Positions 45,039-53,987 of a DNA stretch of 64,000 nt are shown piece after piece; position 1 is the stretch's first letter; every line of letters starts with the position of its first letter. Source of the DNA: Pseudoxanthomonas sp. PXM03 (GTDB lineage: Bacteria > Pseudomonadota > Gammaproteobacteria > Xanthomonadales > Xanthomonadaceae); NCBI RefSeq assembly GCF_014852005.1, contig NZ_JACVAU010000002.1:1-64000 (forward strand), written 5' to 3'. The translations under genes and the position numbers were made by a program. The notes under the pieces are model-generated. The model worked only from the letters and a program-made list of their open reading frames with translations. It did no database searches and was not told where the DNA came from.

Positions 45039-45727
45039 ATTCGACCACGTCCCCCTCGCTCCTCCAGACCGCCCGCGCACTGATCACGCGCGACGTGCAA
45101 CTGCTGTGGCGCCGCCGTGGCGATGCACTGCAGCCTGCCCTGTTCGCCATGCTGGTGGTCGTCTTGTTCGCACTCGGCCTGGGCACCGCGCCGCAGGCGC
45201 TGTCGAAGGTGGCGCCGGCGGTGCTGTGGGTCGCTGTGCTGCTGGCGGGCCTGCTGTCGCTGGACACGCTGTTCCGTGGCGATGCGGAAGATGGTTCGCT
45301 CGAACAATGGATCCTCGCGCCGGTGCCGCTGGCGTGGCTGGTGCTGGTGCGCGTGCTGACCCACTGGGCCACCACCGCCCTGCCCCTGGTGCTGGTGACG
45401 CCGCTGCTGGGCGAGATGCTGCACCTGCCGCGCAGCGACCTGCCGATGCTGCTGGCCACGCTCGCGCTGGGCACGCCGCTGCTGAGCCTGCTGGGCGCCG
45501 TGGTGGCCGCGCTGACGGTGGGCATGAGGCGCTCTGGTATCCTTGTCGCCCTGCTGGCGTTGCCGTTGTACGTGCCCGTGCTGGTGTTCGGCGCAGGGGC
45601 CGTGACCGCCAGCGCGCAAGGGCTGGATGCTTCCGGCGCCCTCCTCTGGCTGGCCGCCGGCCTGCTGCTCTCGCTGCTGCTGGCGCCGCTGGCCGCCGCC
45701 GCGGCGATCCGCATCGCCCTGACCTGA
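45035..45727 (+). CDS. ccmB: Heme exporter permease CcmB
   Basis: A 230-residue membrane protein with six TM helices; SLDTLFRGDAEDGSLEQWIL is the CcmB signature and VLTHWATTALPLVLVTPLLG follows. With CcmA and CcmC it attaches heme to CcmE. ATG 45035 is preceded by GAGGCGGAAGC. The gap to ccmA is filled by a repeat element; in related operons the two genes usually abut. The gap to ccmC is 13 bp. Confidence 0.94.
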   Translation: MNSTTSPSLLQTARALITRDVQLLWRRRGDALQPALFAMLVVVLFALGLGTAPQALSKVAPAVLWVAVLLAGLLSLDTLFRGDAEDGSLEQWILAPVPLAWLVLVRVLTHWATTALPLVLVTPLLGEMLHLPRSDLPMLLATLALGTPLLSLLGAVVAALTVGMRRSGILVALLALPLYVPVLVFGAGAVTASAQGLDASGALLWLAAGLLLSLLLAPLAAAAAIRIALT

Positions 45728-45740
45728 AGACCGCCGCCGC

Positions 45741-46496
45741 ATGAATCCTCTCGTCCGCTGGTTCCACCAACTCGGCTCACCGCCCTACTTCGACCGCTTC
45801 GCCGCGCGCTGGACGCCGTGGTGCTACCTGGCGGCGCTCGTGCTGTTCGGCGTGGGCCTGTGGCAGGCGCTGTTCGTGGTGCCGGCCGACTACCAGCAGG
45901 GCGACAGCTTCCGGATCCTGTACATCCACGTGCCCAGCGCGTGGATGAGCATGTTCGTGTTCGGCCTGATGGCGTTCTATGCCGCCATCGCGCTGGTCTG
46001 GCGCATCAAACTGTGCGAGATCCTGGCAATGGCCTGCGCCCCCACCGGCGCCGCGTTCACCGTCATCACCCTGGCCACCGGCAGCATCTGGGGCAAGCCG
46101 ATGTGGGGCACCTGGTGGGACTGGGATCCGCGCCTGACCACCGAACTGATCCTGCTGTTCCTCTATCTCGGCGTGATGGGCCTGTACGGCGCCATCGACG
46201 ACCGCCGTAGCGCGGCGCGTGCGGCCGGCCTTCTGGCCATCGTCGGCGTGGCGCTGCTGCCGGTGATCCGCTACTCGGTGGTGTGGTGGAACTCGCTGCA
46301 CCAGGGCCAGACCATCCGCGTGTTCGGCGAGTCCAGCATGGACGACAGCATGCTGCTGCCTCTGGTACTGATGGTGATCGCCACCAAGTTCTGGTTCGCC
46401 GGCTCGCTGCTGGCGCGCGCGCGCGCCGACAACCTGCACCGCGAAGCCGGCAAGGCCTGGGTGGCGAAACTCGCGTCGGACGGAGCCGCCCCATGA
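45741..46496 (+). CDS. ccmC: Heme exporter protein CcmC
   Basis: A 251-residue protein with six TM helices and the WWD motif WGKPMWGTWWDWDPRLT (about 117-133), with conserved His ligands in YIHVPSAWMSM and WWNSLHQGQTI. It presents heme to CcmE for covalent attachment. Its stop overlaps the ccmD start (ATGA at 46493-46496). Confidence 0.96.
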   Translation: MNPLVRWFHQLGSPPYFDRFAARWTPWCYLAALVLFGVGLWQALFVVPADYQQGDSFRILYIHVPSAWMSMFVFGLMAFYAAIALVWRIKLCEILAMACAPTGAAFTVITLATGSIWGKPMWGTWWDWDPRLTTELILLFLYLGVMGLYGAIDDRRSAARAAGLLAIVGVALLPVIRYSVVWWNSLHQGQTIRVFGESSMDDSMLLPLVLMVIATKFWFAGSLLARARADNLHREAGKAWVAKLASDGAAP

Positions 46497-46660
46497 GCTA
46501 TCTGGAATACGTCATCGGCGCCTACGCCGTGTTCGCCGCCGTGCTGGCCTGGGACTTCATCGCCCCGCGCCTGCAGGTGCGCCGCGAACTGCGCGCCGCC
46601 CGCCTGCGCATCGCACGCGATTCGCGCCGCAACGCCGCCCCCACCGACCTGGAACGCTGA
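46493..46660 (+). CDS. ccmD: Heme exporter protein CcmD
   Basis: A 55-residue single-TM protein: SYLEYVIGAYAVFAAVLAWD, then a basic helix RRELRAARLRIARDSRR. CcmD is poorly conserved but its place between ccmC and ccmE, its size and its topology identify it. It helps release holo-CcmE from CcmABC. A 3-bp gap separates it from ccmE. Confidence 0.9.
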   Translation: MSYLEYVIGAYAVFAAVLAWDFIAPRLQVRRELRAARLRIARDSRRNAAPTDLER

Positions 46661-46663
46661 CCG

Positions 46664-47125
46664 ATGAATCCCGTGCGACGCCGTCGCCTGCTGTTCGTGC
46701 TGCTCGCCGTCGTGGTGGCCGGCATCGCCACCGCGCTGATCGCGATGGCCCTGCAGCGCAACGTGGCGTACCTGTACACACCGGCCGAAGTGCTGCGTGG
46801 TGATGCCAAGCAGTCCCGCTTCCGGCTGGGCGGCATGGTGGAAAAGAACTCGTTCAAGCGCGAAGCCGGCTCGCTGACCTCGCACTTCCGCGTCACCGAT
46901 GGCGACGCGCAGCTGACGGTGCGCTACGACAAGATCCTCCCGGACCTGTTCCGCGAGGGACAGGCCGTGGTCGCCACCGGCACCCTGCAGGATGGCGTGT
47001 TCGTGGCCGAGGACGTGCTGGCCAAGCACGACGAGGCGTACATGCCGAAGGAAGTCGCAGACAAGATGGGCAAAGCGCACCAGAAGCACGACGTGCAGGC
47101 CGCGCCGGCCGGGTCACCGAATTGA
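46664..47125 (+). CDS. ccmE: Cytochrome c maturation heme chaperone CcmE
   Basis: A 153-residue periplasmic chaperone, anchored by an N-terminal TM (about 9-29), with an OB-fold: [33 protein letters not shown] and [14 protein letters not shown]. His122 in KHDEAY binds heme covalently and Tyr126 is the axial ligand. Its TGA overlaps a TTG (TTGA at 47122-47125) that opens a frame into the downstream repeat. Confidence 0.96.
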   Translation: MNPVRRRRLLFVLLAVVVAGIATALIAMALQRNVAYLYTPAEVLRGDAKQSRFRLGGMVEKNSFKREAGSLTSHFRVTDGDAQLTVRYDKILPDLFREGQAVVATGTLQDGVFVAEDVLAKHDEAYMPKEVADKMGKAHQKHDVQAAPAGSPN

Positions 47126-47352
47126 AGGTGGCGCTTGCCCGCTCCCTTCTCCCCGCCTGCGGGGAGAAGGTGCCCGAAGGGCGGATGAGGGGCGCTCTTG
47201 CTGGTCAGCACCTGTTCGACGGGAAAGATGATCGTCGCATCTGGATGCCCTCCCATTGTTTGAACGCCGGCGACTCCGCTCGCCCCTCACCCGCCTTCGG
47301 CACCCTCTCCCCGCTGCGCAGGGAGAGGGTATGGAATACGCATGTTTCCTGA
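47122..47352 (+). other. Open frame through the ccmE-ccmF repeat, overlapping both genes
   Basis: From TTG overlapping the ccmE stop to TGA at 47350-47352, 11 bp inside ccmF, 76 codons stay open across the hairpin element. As at ccmA-ccmB, the repeat leaves a frame that could keep ribosomes moving from one gene to the next. The product is Arg-rich and unlike any family, so a protein role is doubtful. Confidence 0.35.
47144..47333. repeat. Paired-hairpin GC element between ccmE and ccmF
   Basis: Left hairpin CCTTCTCCCC / GGGGAGAAGG (47145-47170) with tail GGCGGATGAGGGGCG; right half begins CGCCCCTCACCCGCC (about 47279) and ends with CCCTCTCCCC / GGGAGAGGG (47303-47333). The tails are complementary. 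It fills almost all of the 216-bp gap. Confidence 0.87.
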
Positions 47353-49282
47353 ACTCGGACAAATCGCGCTGATCCTGGCGCTGCTGGTGGCGATGCTGCA
47401 GGCGGTGCTGCCGCTGGCCGGCGCGCAGCGCGGCAAGGCGTCATGGATGGAAGTCGCGCGCCCGGCGGCCTACGCACAGCTGTGGCTGGTGATGCTGGCC
47501 TTCATCGCGCTGACGGTGGCCTTCGTGCAGCAGGACTTCTCGGTCAAGTACGTGGCGAGCAACTCCAACTCGCTGCTGCCGATGGTCTACCGCTACACCG
47601 CAGTATGGGGCTCGCACGAAGGCTCGCTGCTGTTGTGGGCGCTGGTGCTGGCGATCTGGACCGGCGCCGTGGCGCTGTTCTCGCGCGGTCTTCCGGACGT
47701 GGTGATGGCACGCGTGCTCGGCGTGATGGGCGTGGTCGCGATCGGCTTCCTCGCCTTCCTGATCTTCACCTCCAACCCCTTCATCCGCCTGCTGCCGTCT
47801 CCCGGCGAAGGCCGCGACCTCAACCCGCTGCTGCAGGACCCGGGGATGATCATCCACCCGCCGCTGCTGTACGTGGGCTACGTCGGCTTCGTGGTGCCGT
47901 TCGCGTTCGCCATCGCTGCGCTGCTCGACGGCCACGTGGACGCACGTTGGCTGCGCTGGACGCGGCCGTGGACGAACGTCGCCTGGGGCTTCCTCACCCT
48001 CGGCATCGCGCTGGGCAGCTGGTGGGCGTACTACGAACTGGGCTGGGGCGGCTGGTGGTTCTGGGATCCGGTCGAGAACGCCAGCTTCATGCCCTGGCTG
48101 GTGGGCGCGGCACTGATCCATTCGCAGGCGGTCACCGAGAAGCGCGGCGCGTTCCGTGGCTGGACACTGCTGCTCGCCATCGCCGCGTTCTCGCTGTCGC
48201 TGCTGGGCACGTTCCTGGTGCGCTCCGGTGTGCTGACCAGCGTGCACGCCTTCGCCGCCGATCCCACCCGTGGCCTGTTCGTGCTGATCTTCCTGGGCGT
48301 GGTGATCGGCAGTTCGCTGCTGCTGTACGCCTGGCGCGCACCGCAGCTGTCCGAGGGCGAATCGGAGAAGTCGTACTTCGCTGCCAACTCGCGCGAGACG
48401 CTGCTGCTGGCCAACAACCTGCTGCTCGCCGCCGCCTGCGCGATGGTGCTGCTGGGCACGCTGTATCCGCTGATCGCCGACGCGCTGGAACTGGGCAAGA
48501 TCTCGGTCGGCCCGCCGTACTTCAGCCTGCTCTTCATCGTGCTGATGGCGCCGCTGGTGGCACTGGTGCCTTTCGGGCCGATCACCAAGTGGCAGCGCGA
48601 AAACCTGCGCAAGCCGCTGGCCATGCTGCTGCCGTGGGCCGGGCTGGCGATCGCACTGGCCGTCATCGCCTGGTTCGTGGCGCCTCAAGGCAAGCTGAAA
48701 GCCGCCGCCGGCATCCTCGGTGCGGCGTGGGTTGGCCTGGGCACGCTGCGCTTCGTCTGGTCGCGCCTGCGCGCGAACGGCCGTTTCACTCCTGAGATGC
48801 TGGGCATGACGCTGGCGCACACCGGCATCGCCGTGTTCCTGGTCGGCGCGCTGCTGGTGGAAGCGCTCAACGTGCAGCGCGAACTGGCGGTGAAGCCCGG
48901 CCAGACGGTCGAGGTCGGCCGCTGGGGCTTCCACTTCCAGGGCGTCGATGAAACCCAGGGACCGAACTACCTCTCCGACCGGGGTCACGTGCAGGTACTG
49001 CGCGATGGCAAGCCGGTGACGTTGCTGCATCCGGAGAAGCGCGCGTACGCCAGTGGTGGTCAGGTGATGACCGAGGCCGGCATCCGGCCCGGGGTGCTCG
49101 GCGATGTCTACGTCGCCATCGGCGAACCGCTCGGCGACGGCGCCTGGGCGCTGCGCGTGCACATCAAGCCCTTCGTCCGCTGGATCTGGCTGGGCGCCGC
49201 CCTGATGGCGCTGGGCGGCTTCGTCACCGCCGCCGACCGCCGGTTCCGCAACCACCGCAAGCCCGAGGCCAATCCCGCATGA
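47342..49282 (+). CDS. ccmF: Cytochrome c heme lyase CcmF
   Basis: A 646-residue membrane protein with about 15 TM helices. The WWD heme-handling motif GWGGWWFWDPVENASFMPWL (about 235-254) and the conserved His residues in GSHEGSLLLW and IIHPPLLYVGY are present. It ligates heme to apocytochromes with CcmH. Start MFPELGQIALILALL. Its stop overlaps ccmG (ATGA at 49279-49282). Confidence 0.97.
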   Translation: MFPELGQIALILALLVAMLQAVLPLAGAQRGKASWMEVARPAAYAQLWLVMLAFIALTVAFVQQDFSVKYVASNSNSLLPMVYRYTAVWGSHEGSLLLWALVLAIWTGAVALFSRGLPDVVMARVLGVMGVVAIGFLAFLIFTSNPFIRLLPSPGEGRDLNPLLQDPGMIIHPPLLYVGYVGFVVPFAFAIAALLDGHVDARWLRWTRPWTNVAWGFLTLGIALGSWWAYYELGWGGWWFWDPVENASFMPWLVGAALIHSQAVTEKRGAFRGWTLLLAIAAFSLSLLGTFLVRSGVLTSVHAFAADPTRGLFVLIFLGVVIGSSLLLYAWRAPQLSEGESEKSYFAANSRETLLLANNLLLAAACAMVLLGTLYPLIADALELGKISVGPPYFSLLFIVLMAPLVALVPFGPITKWQRENLRKPLAMLLPWAGLAIALAVIAWFVAPQGKLKAAAGILGAAWVGLGTLRFVWSRLRANGRFTPEMLGMTLAHTGIAVFLVGALLVEALNVQRELAVKPGQTVEVGRWGFHFQGVDETQGPNYLSDRGHVQVLRDGKPVTLLHPEKRAYASGGQVMTEAGIRPGVLGDVYVAIGEPLGDGAWALRVHIKPFVRWIWLGAALMALGGFVTAADRRFRNHRKPEANPA

Positions 49283-49875
49283 GCAACGCGTCCGAACTCC
49301 CGCCGTCGCCGCCGCGCTCGCGTGGCGCGATGACCTTCGCGCTGATCATCATCGGCCTGTTCTTCATCGGCCTGATGGGCCTGCTGTACTACGGCGTGAA
49401 GCAATCCGACCGCGCCGGCCGCGATGCGCTGCCCTCCACGCTGATCGGCAAGCCGGCGCCCGCGTTCGACCTGCCGCTGCTGCACGAACCCGCCAAACGC
49501 GTCACCAACGCGGACCTCGCCGGCCAGGCCTACGTGATGAACGTGTGGGGCAGCTGGTGCCCGGAATGTCGCGTCGAGCACCCGGTCCTCACCCAGTTCG
49601 CGCTGACCAAGCGCGTGCGCTTCATCGGCTACAACCTCAAGGACGAGCGCCCGGACGCGCTGCGGTGGCTGGAGCAGTTCGGCAATCCCTACATGATGGT
49701 GCTGGCCGACATCGAAGGCCGCACGGCGATCGACTGGGGCATTTCCGGCGCGCCCGAGACCTTCCTGGTGGACGGCCAAGGCATCGTGCGCTGGAAGCAC
49801 GTCGGCGCCATCGACCAGGCCATCATCGACCACCAGCTGATTCCCGCGCTGGAGAAGATCGAAGCCGGCCGATGA
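49279..49875 (+). CDS. ccmG: Thiol:disulfide interchange protein CcmG/DsbE
   Basis: A 198-residue membrane-anchored thioredoxin-fold protein. TM at about 18-40; active site WGSWCPECRVEHP with Cys94 and Cys97; GAPETFLVDGQGIVRWKHVG near the end. It keeps apocytochrome cysteines reduced for heme attachment. Overlaps ccmF and ccmH by 4 bp on both sides. Confidence 0.96.
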   Translation: MSNASELPPSPPRSRGAMTFALIIIGLFFIGLMGLLYYGVKQSDRAGRDALPSTLIGKPAPAFDLPLLHEPAKRVTNADLAGQAYVMNVWGSWCPECRVEHPVLTQFALTKRVRFIGYNLKDERPDALRWLEQFGNPYMMVLADIEGRTAIDWGISGAPETFLVDGQGIVRWKHVGAIDQAIIDHQLIPALEKIEAGR

Positions 49876-50330
49876 ACATCTCCCCCGTTCTCCTGTTGCG
49901 CGCGTTGCTGCTGGCCCTGCTGGTCGCCATCGCCGCGCCCGCCGTCGCCCAGGTCAGCGACCCCACCCCGCTGCGATTCCGCGACGACGCCGAGGAAGCC
50001 CGCTTCCACAGGCTGACCGCCGAACTGCGCTGCGTGATGTGCCAGAACCAGTCGCTGGCCGATTCCAACGCGCAGATCGCGCACGACCTGCGGCGTGAGG
50101 TGCTCGACCTGATGCGCCAGGGCAAGGACGACGCGCAGGTGAAGCAGTTCCTGGTCGATCGCTACGGCGAGTTCGTGCTGTACAAGCCGGAGATGGCACC
50201 GGGCACCTACGTGCTGTGGTTCGGGCCGCTGCTGCTGTTGCTGGCCGGCGGCGTGTGGGTCGGCCGGATCGTCGCCAAGCGCGCGAAGCACCCCGCGCCG
50301 GCCACCGACGACGACAACCAGGAGTGGTGA
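49872..50330 (+). CDS. ccmH: Cytochrome c maturation protein CcmH
   Basis: A 152-residue protein with a signal peptide, the motif LRCVMCQNQSLADSNAQIA (Cys54, Cys57), and a C-terminal TM (about 117-136). It reduces apocytochrome or CcmG disulfides and takes part in the CcmFHI heme lyase. It is the short CcmH form, with the TPR part encoded separately by ccmI. Overlaps ccmG (ATGA) and ccmI (TGATG). Confidence 0.96.
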   Translation: MNISPVLLLRALLLALLVAIAAPAVAQVSDPTPLRFRDDAEEARFHRLTAELRCVMCQNQSLADSNAQIAHDLRREVLDLMRQGKDDAQVKQFLVDRYGEFVLYKPEMAPGTYVLWFGPLLLLLAGGVWVGRIVAKRAKHPAPATDDDNQEW

Positions 50331-51346
50331 TGACCACCTTCGTGATCCTCTCCATCGTGCTTTCCGCCGCCATCCTGCTGGCGGTGCTGTGGCCGCTGTG
50401 GCGCGATGCGCGCGGGCTGGTGCTGGGTGGCGTCGCCGCGCTCGGCATCGCCACATTCGCGCTGTACCGCGTGGTGGGCACGCCTGCCGCGCTGTCGCCG
50501 CAGGCCACCGCCACGATGCCCACGACGCTGGACGATGCCGTGACCCAGCTCGAAGCCGAGCTCGCGAAGCAGCCCAACGAACCGGAAGGCTGGCGCCTGC
50601 TGGGCAAGTCCTACGCCGCGCTGCAACGTTACGACGATGCGCAGAAAGCCTTCGAGCGCGCCGTGCAGCTGCTGCCCACCGACGCCGACCTGCTGGTCGA
50701 GACAGCGCAGGCGCGCCTGTTCAACAATGCCGAACGCAAGCTCGACGCGCAGTCGATGGCACTGCTGGACAAGGCCATCGCCATCAATCCCGATCACCAG
50801 CGCGCGCTGTGGTTCGTCGGCCTCGCGCAGCGGCAGGAAGGCAAGCACGCCGAGGCGGCGAAGACCTGGGAACCCCTGCTGGCCAAGGTCGACCCCAACA
50901 CGGCCGCCACCCTGCGCGCACAGATCAACGAAGCACGCGCCGACGCCGGCCTGCCGCCGCTTGCCGACACTGCACCGGCCGCGCCCGCCGACGCGGCACC
51001 TGCATTGCTCACCGTCACCGTTGAGCTGGCCCCGGCACTGAAGGACAAGCTGGCGCCGGGCGACACGCTGTTCGTGTTCGCCCGCCAGATGGGCGGCCCG
51101 CCGATGCCGGTCGCCGCCAGGCGCCTGCCGGTGAACACCTTCCCGGTGACCGTGCCCCTCGGTGACGGCGACAGCCCCATGCCCACGCTCAAGCTGTCGC
51201 AGCTGCCGCATGTGCAACTGGTCGCCCGCATCGCCAAGGGCAGTGGCCCCGCCGCCCAGACCGGCGATCTGGAAGCCGCTGCCGTCACGGCCGAGGTCAA
51301 GGCCGGCAACAGCTACACGCTGACGATTGATCGCGTGGTGCCGTAA
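50330..51346 (+). CDS. ccmI: Cytochrome c biogenesis factor CcmI (TPR protein)
   Basis: A 338-residue protein with two N-terminal TM helices (about 3-18, 28-46) and TPR repeats (about 80-190: EPEGWRLLGKSYAALQRYDD, NPDHQRALWFVGLAQRQEGK). The C-terminal periplasmic domain (about 225-338) has GDTLFVFARQMGGPPMPVAARRLP. It binds apocytochrome c and delivers it to CcmFH. Last gene of the operon, followed by a paired-hairpin element that may end transcription. Confidence 0.93.
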   Translation: MTTFVILSIVLSAAILLAVLWPLWRDARGLVLGGVAALGIATFALYRVVGTPAALSPQATATMPTTLDDAVTQLEAELAKQPNEPEGWRLLGKSYAALQRYDDAQKAFERAVQLLPTDADLLVETAQARLFNNAERKLDAQSMALLDKAIAINPDHQRALWFVGLAQRQEGKHAEAAKTWEPLLAKVDPNTAATLRAQINEARADAGLPPLADTAPAAPADAAPALLTVTVELAPALKDKLAPGDTLFVFARQMGGPPMPVAARRLPVNTFPVTVPLGDGDSPMPTLKLSQLPHVQLVARIAKGSGPAAQTGDLEAAAVTAEVKAGNSYTLTIDRVVP

Positions 51347-51370
51347 GGCATCGGCACACGCCAGCGCATC

Positions 51371-51550
51371 TCCTTCTCCCCGCCTGCGGGGAGAAGGTGC
51401 CGAAGGCGGATGAGGGGCGCTCTTCGCGCAGAACCCTCCGCGTCCCCGTCGTAGACGCGCGTTGACCGTCGATCGCAGCGCGAGGACGCCCACTCCGTTC
51501 GCCCCTCACCCGCCCTCCGGGCACCCTTTCCCCGCTGCGCAGGGCGAGGG
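51371..51550. repeat. Paired-hairpin GC element after ccmI
   Basis: TCCTTCTCCCC / GGGGAGAAGG (51371-51397) with GGCGGATGAGGGGCG, then about 80 bp, then CGCCCCTCACCCGCC (51500 region) and CACCCTTTCCCC / GGG. It fills most of the 314-bp gap between ccmI and the next gene; the remaining DNA holds no gene that I can support. Confidence 0.85.
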
Positions 51551-51660
51551 ATACGGACACTGCGTTGCGACGTATCCGTGCCGTGCCCGCACCTGCATGA
51601 CATGGCATCGCTCACCCGCCTTCCCTACACTCCGGCGATGATCCATCTGCTGCCCACTGC

Positions 51661-52593
51661 ATGAAGCGCGCACGCGTTGCGTCGCGGCTAGCGCTCTGGC
51701 TCTCCGCACCTGCGCTGCTCGGACTGCTGCTCCCGCTGCAACGCGCATGGATGCCCGGCCAAGGATCCATCGGCTGGGCGCTGGACCTGCTCGCGCACTG
51801 GCAGCCGCTCTATGGCGCCGCTTGGCTAGTCACCTGCCTGCTCGGCGCCCTACGCGACAGGCGCTGGCTGCTCGGCCTGCCACTGCTGGCCCTGCCATGG
51901 CTCACCGCCAGTCCCGTTGCCCCGCGCTCGCAGGAATCGTCGGATCTCGTGGTAGCGGTCGCCAACGTCAACATCCGCCAGCAAGACCCCGCCGCACTGC
52001 TCGACTGGCTGCAACGGAAGCCGGCCAACCTCGTGGTGCTGACCGAACTGTCTCCGGACTACGCCGCCGCGCTGGCCGAACGGCAGTACGGCGGCTTCGC
52101 ACACTACGCGCTGCATCCGCTTGCATCTCCGCCCGGCCTGGGCGTGCTCTCAGATCATCCACTGCACAACGTGCGTGTACTGCCCGACGGACTGGGCGCA
52201 CTGCGGATGGAGGCCGATCTCGACATCGACGGCCGTACCGTCCATCTCATCGCCGCGCACCCGAAACCACCGATGGCCACGCGCAAGTACCGTGCACGCG
52301 ATGGCCTGCTGCGCGAACTCGCCTCGGCGGCGACCGCCCGACCGACCATCGTCGCCGGCGACCTCAATGCCACGCCGTGGTCCAGTGCGTTGCTCGGCAG
52401 CGACCTGCGCTCCCTGCGTCGCGTTTCAGGATGGGCACCTACCTATCCCAGCGAGGCCGGCGGCTGGTTCGGCATCGGTATCGACCACGTGCTGGTCTCG
52501 TCCGAGTTTGCCGGCACGGACGCGCAACGCGGCCCCGATATCGGTTCGGACCACCTGCCCGTGCGCGTCGGGGTGCGTTGGCATGGCGAATAG
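51661..52593 (+). CDS. Endonuclease/exonuclease/phosphatase family membrane protein
   Basis: A 310-residue protein. Three N-terminal hydrophobic segments (about 9-27, 38-63, 68-82) anchor an EEP catalytic domain: VANVNIRQQDPAALL (Asn/Mg site), VVLTELSPDYAAAL (Glu), AAHPKPPM, IVAGDLNATPWSS and IDHVLVSS...GSDHLPVRVGV with Asp-His. Related proteins (YafD/DUF-EEP) have no known substrate. It begins at ATG 51661 with no clear ribosome site. Confidence 0.87.
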   Translation: MKRARVASRLALWLSAPALLGLLLPLQRAWMPGQGSIGWALDLLAHWQPLYGAAWLVTCLLGALRDRRWLLGLPLLALPWLTASPVAPRSQESSDLVVAVANVNIRQQDPAALLDWLQRKPANLVVLTELSPDYAAALAERQYGGFAHYALHPLASPPGLGVLSDHPLHNVRVLPDGLGALRMEADLDIDGRTVHLIAAHPKPPMATRKYRARDGLLRELASAATARPTIVAGDLNATPWSSALLGSDLRSLRRVSGWAPTYPSEAGGWFGIGIDHVLVSSEFAGTDAQRGPDIGSDHLPVRVGVRWHGE

Positions 52594-52620
52594 CGCCGCG
52601 CAGATCGCTACACTTGGCGG

Positions 52621-53748
52621 ATGACCGAATTCATCCCCCCCGGCACCCGCTTCCATCCCCTGCCCTCGCCGTTCCGCATGAAGCGCGGCGGTGCGCTGCA
52701 CGGGGCGCGGATGGCGTATGAGACCTGGGGCACCTTGAACGAGCACCGCGACAACGCGGTGCTGATCGTCACCGGGCTGTCGCCGGACGCGCATGCGGCG
52801 CGCAATCCGGGCAACGAGGCGGAGGGCTGGTGGGAAGCGATGCTCGGCCCCGGCAAGCCGATCGACACCGACCGCTGGTTCGTGGTCTGCGTGAACTCGC
52901 TGGGCAGCTGCAAGGGCTCGACGGGCCCGGCCTCGGTGAATCCGGATACGGGTGGCCTCTACCGCCTCGACTTCCCCGAATTGTCGGTGGAAGACGGCGC
53001 CAACGCGGCCTTCGACGTGGTGCGCGGGCTGGGCATCGAGCAGCTGGCCTGCATCATCGGCAACTCGATGGGCGGGATGACGGCACTGGCCTACCTGCTG
53101 CTGCACCCGGGCGCAGCGCGCACGCACATCAACATCTCCGGCAGTGCGCAGGCGCTGCCGTTCTCCATCGCGATCCGCTCGCTGCAGCGCGAGGCGATCC
53201 GGCTGGATCCGCAATGGAACCACGGCCAGTACGACGACGAGACCTATCCCGAATCCGGCATGCGGATGGCGCGCAAGCTGGGCGTGATCACCTACCGTTC
53301 GGCGCTGGAGTGGGATGGCCGCTTTGGTCGCGTGCGGTTGGAATCGGATCGACCTGACGAGGAACCGTTCGGCCTGGAGTTCCAGGTGGAGAGTTACCTG
53401 GAAGGCCATGCGCGCCGTTTCGTGCGCCGCTTCGATCCCAACTGTTATCTCTATCTCAGCCGGTCGATGGACTGGTTCGACCTGGCAGAATACGCCGGTG
53501 AGGACCGCGCGGACGGCGACGTGATGAAGGGGCTGGCCAAAATCCGCGTGCAGCGTGCGCTGGCAATCGGGGCGGCCACCGACATCCTGTTCCCGCTGCA
53601 ACAGCAGCAGCAGATCGCCGAGGGGCTGGCGGCCGGCGGGGCGCAGGCGGAGTTCCTGCCGCTGGAATCGCCGCAGGGGCATGATGCCTTCCTGGTGGAT
53701 TTCGAGCGGTTCGGACCGGCAGTGGCAGGGTTTCTGGAGGGGGTCTGA
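52621..53748 (+). CDS. metX: MetX-family serine/homoserine O-acyltransferase
   Basis: A 375-residue alpha/beta-hydrolase acyltransferase. The nucleophile is Ser149 in GNSMGGMTAL; Asp321 (GAATDILFP) and His354 (PQGHDAFL) complete the triad. Family MetX are homoserine O-acetyltransferases (usually GGSMGG), but xanthomonad members with GNSMGG have been described as L-serine O-succinyltransferases serving cysteine synthesis (from memory). I favour the latter, with uncertainty. A paired-hairpin element follows the stop, then a thiol-dioxygenase gene. Confidence 0.9.
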   Translation: MTEFIPPGTRFHPLPSPFRMKRGGALHGARMAYETWGTLNEHRDNAVLIVTGLSPDAHAARNPGNEAEGWWEAMLGPGKPIDTDRWFVVCVNSLGSCKGSTGPASVNPDTGGLYRLDFPELSVEDGANAAFDVVRGLGIEQLACIIGNSMGGMTALAYLLLHPGAARTHINISGSAQALPFSIAIRSLQREAIRLDPQWNHGQYDDETYPESGMRMARKLGVITYRSALEWDGRFGRVRLESDRPDEEPFGLEFQVESYLEGHARRFVRRFDPNCYLYLSRSMDWFDLAEYAGEDRADGDVMKGLAKIRVQRALAIGAATDILFPLQQQQQIAEGLAAGGAQAEFLPLESPQGHDAFLVDFERFGPAVAGFLEGV

Positions 53749-53760
53749 GCCCTCGCTGTT

Positions 53761-53904
53761 CCCTTCTCCCCGCGCAGCGGGGAGAAGGTGCCGAAGGCGG
53801 ATGAGGGGCGAGCGCGGCAAACACCCGAGCGCGCACCCATCCGGTCTCCGTTCGCCCCTCACCCGCCCGCTGGGCACCCTCTCCCCGCTGCGCGGGGTGA
53901 GGGA
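53761..53904. repeat. Paired-hairpin GC element between metX and the dioxygenase gene
   Basis: CCCTTCTCCCCGC / GCGGGGAGAAGG (53761-53788) plus GGCGGATGAGGGGCG, a 40-50 bp spacer, then CGCCCCTCACCCGCC (53853-) and CACCCTCTCCCCGC / GCGGGGTGAGGG (53876-53902). The shortest and best-preserved copy in this window. Confidence 0.9.
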
Positions 53905-53987
53905 ACGGCCAACCCATCCCGCACCGCACGACACCCTCCCCGCCCCGCGCGGCTAAAATGGGCCCACACTTCCACCGGGCTCGTCCC

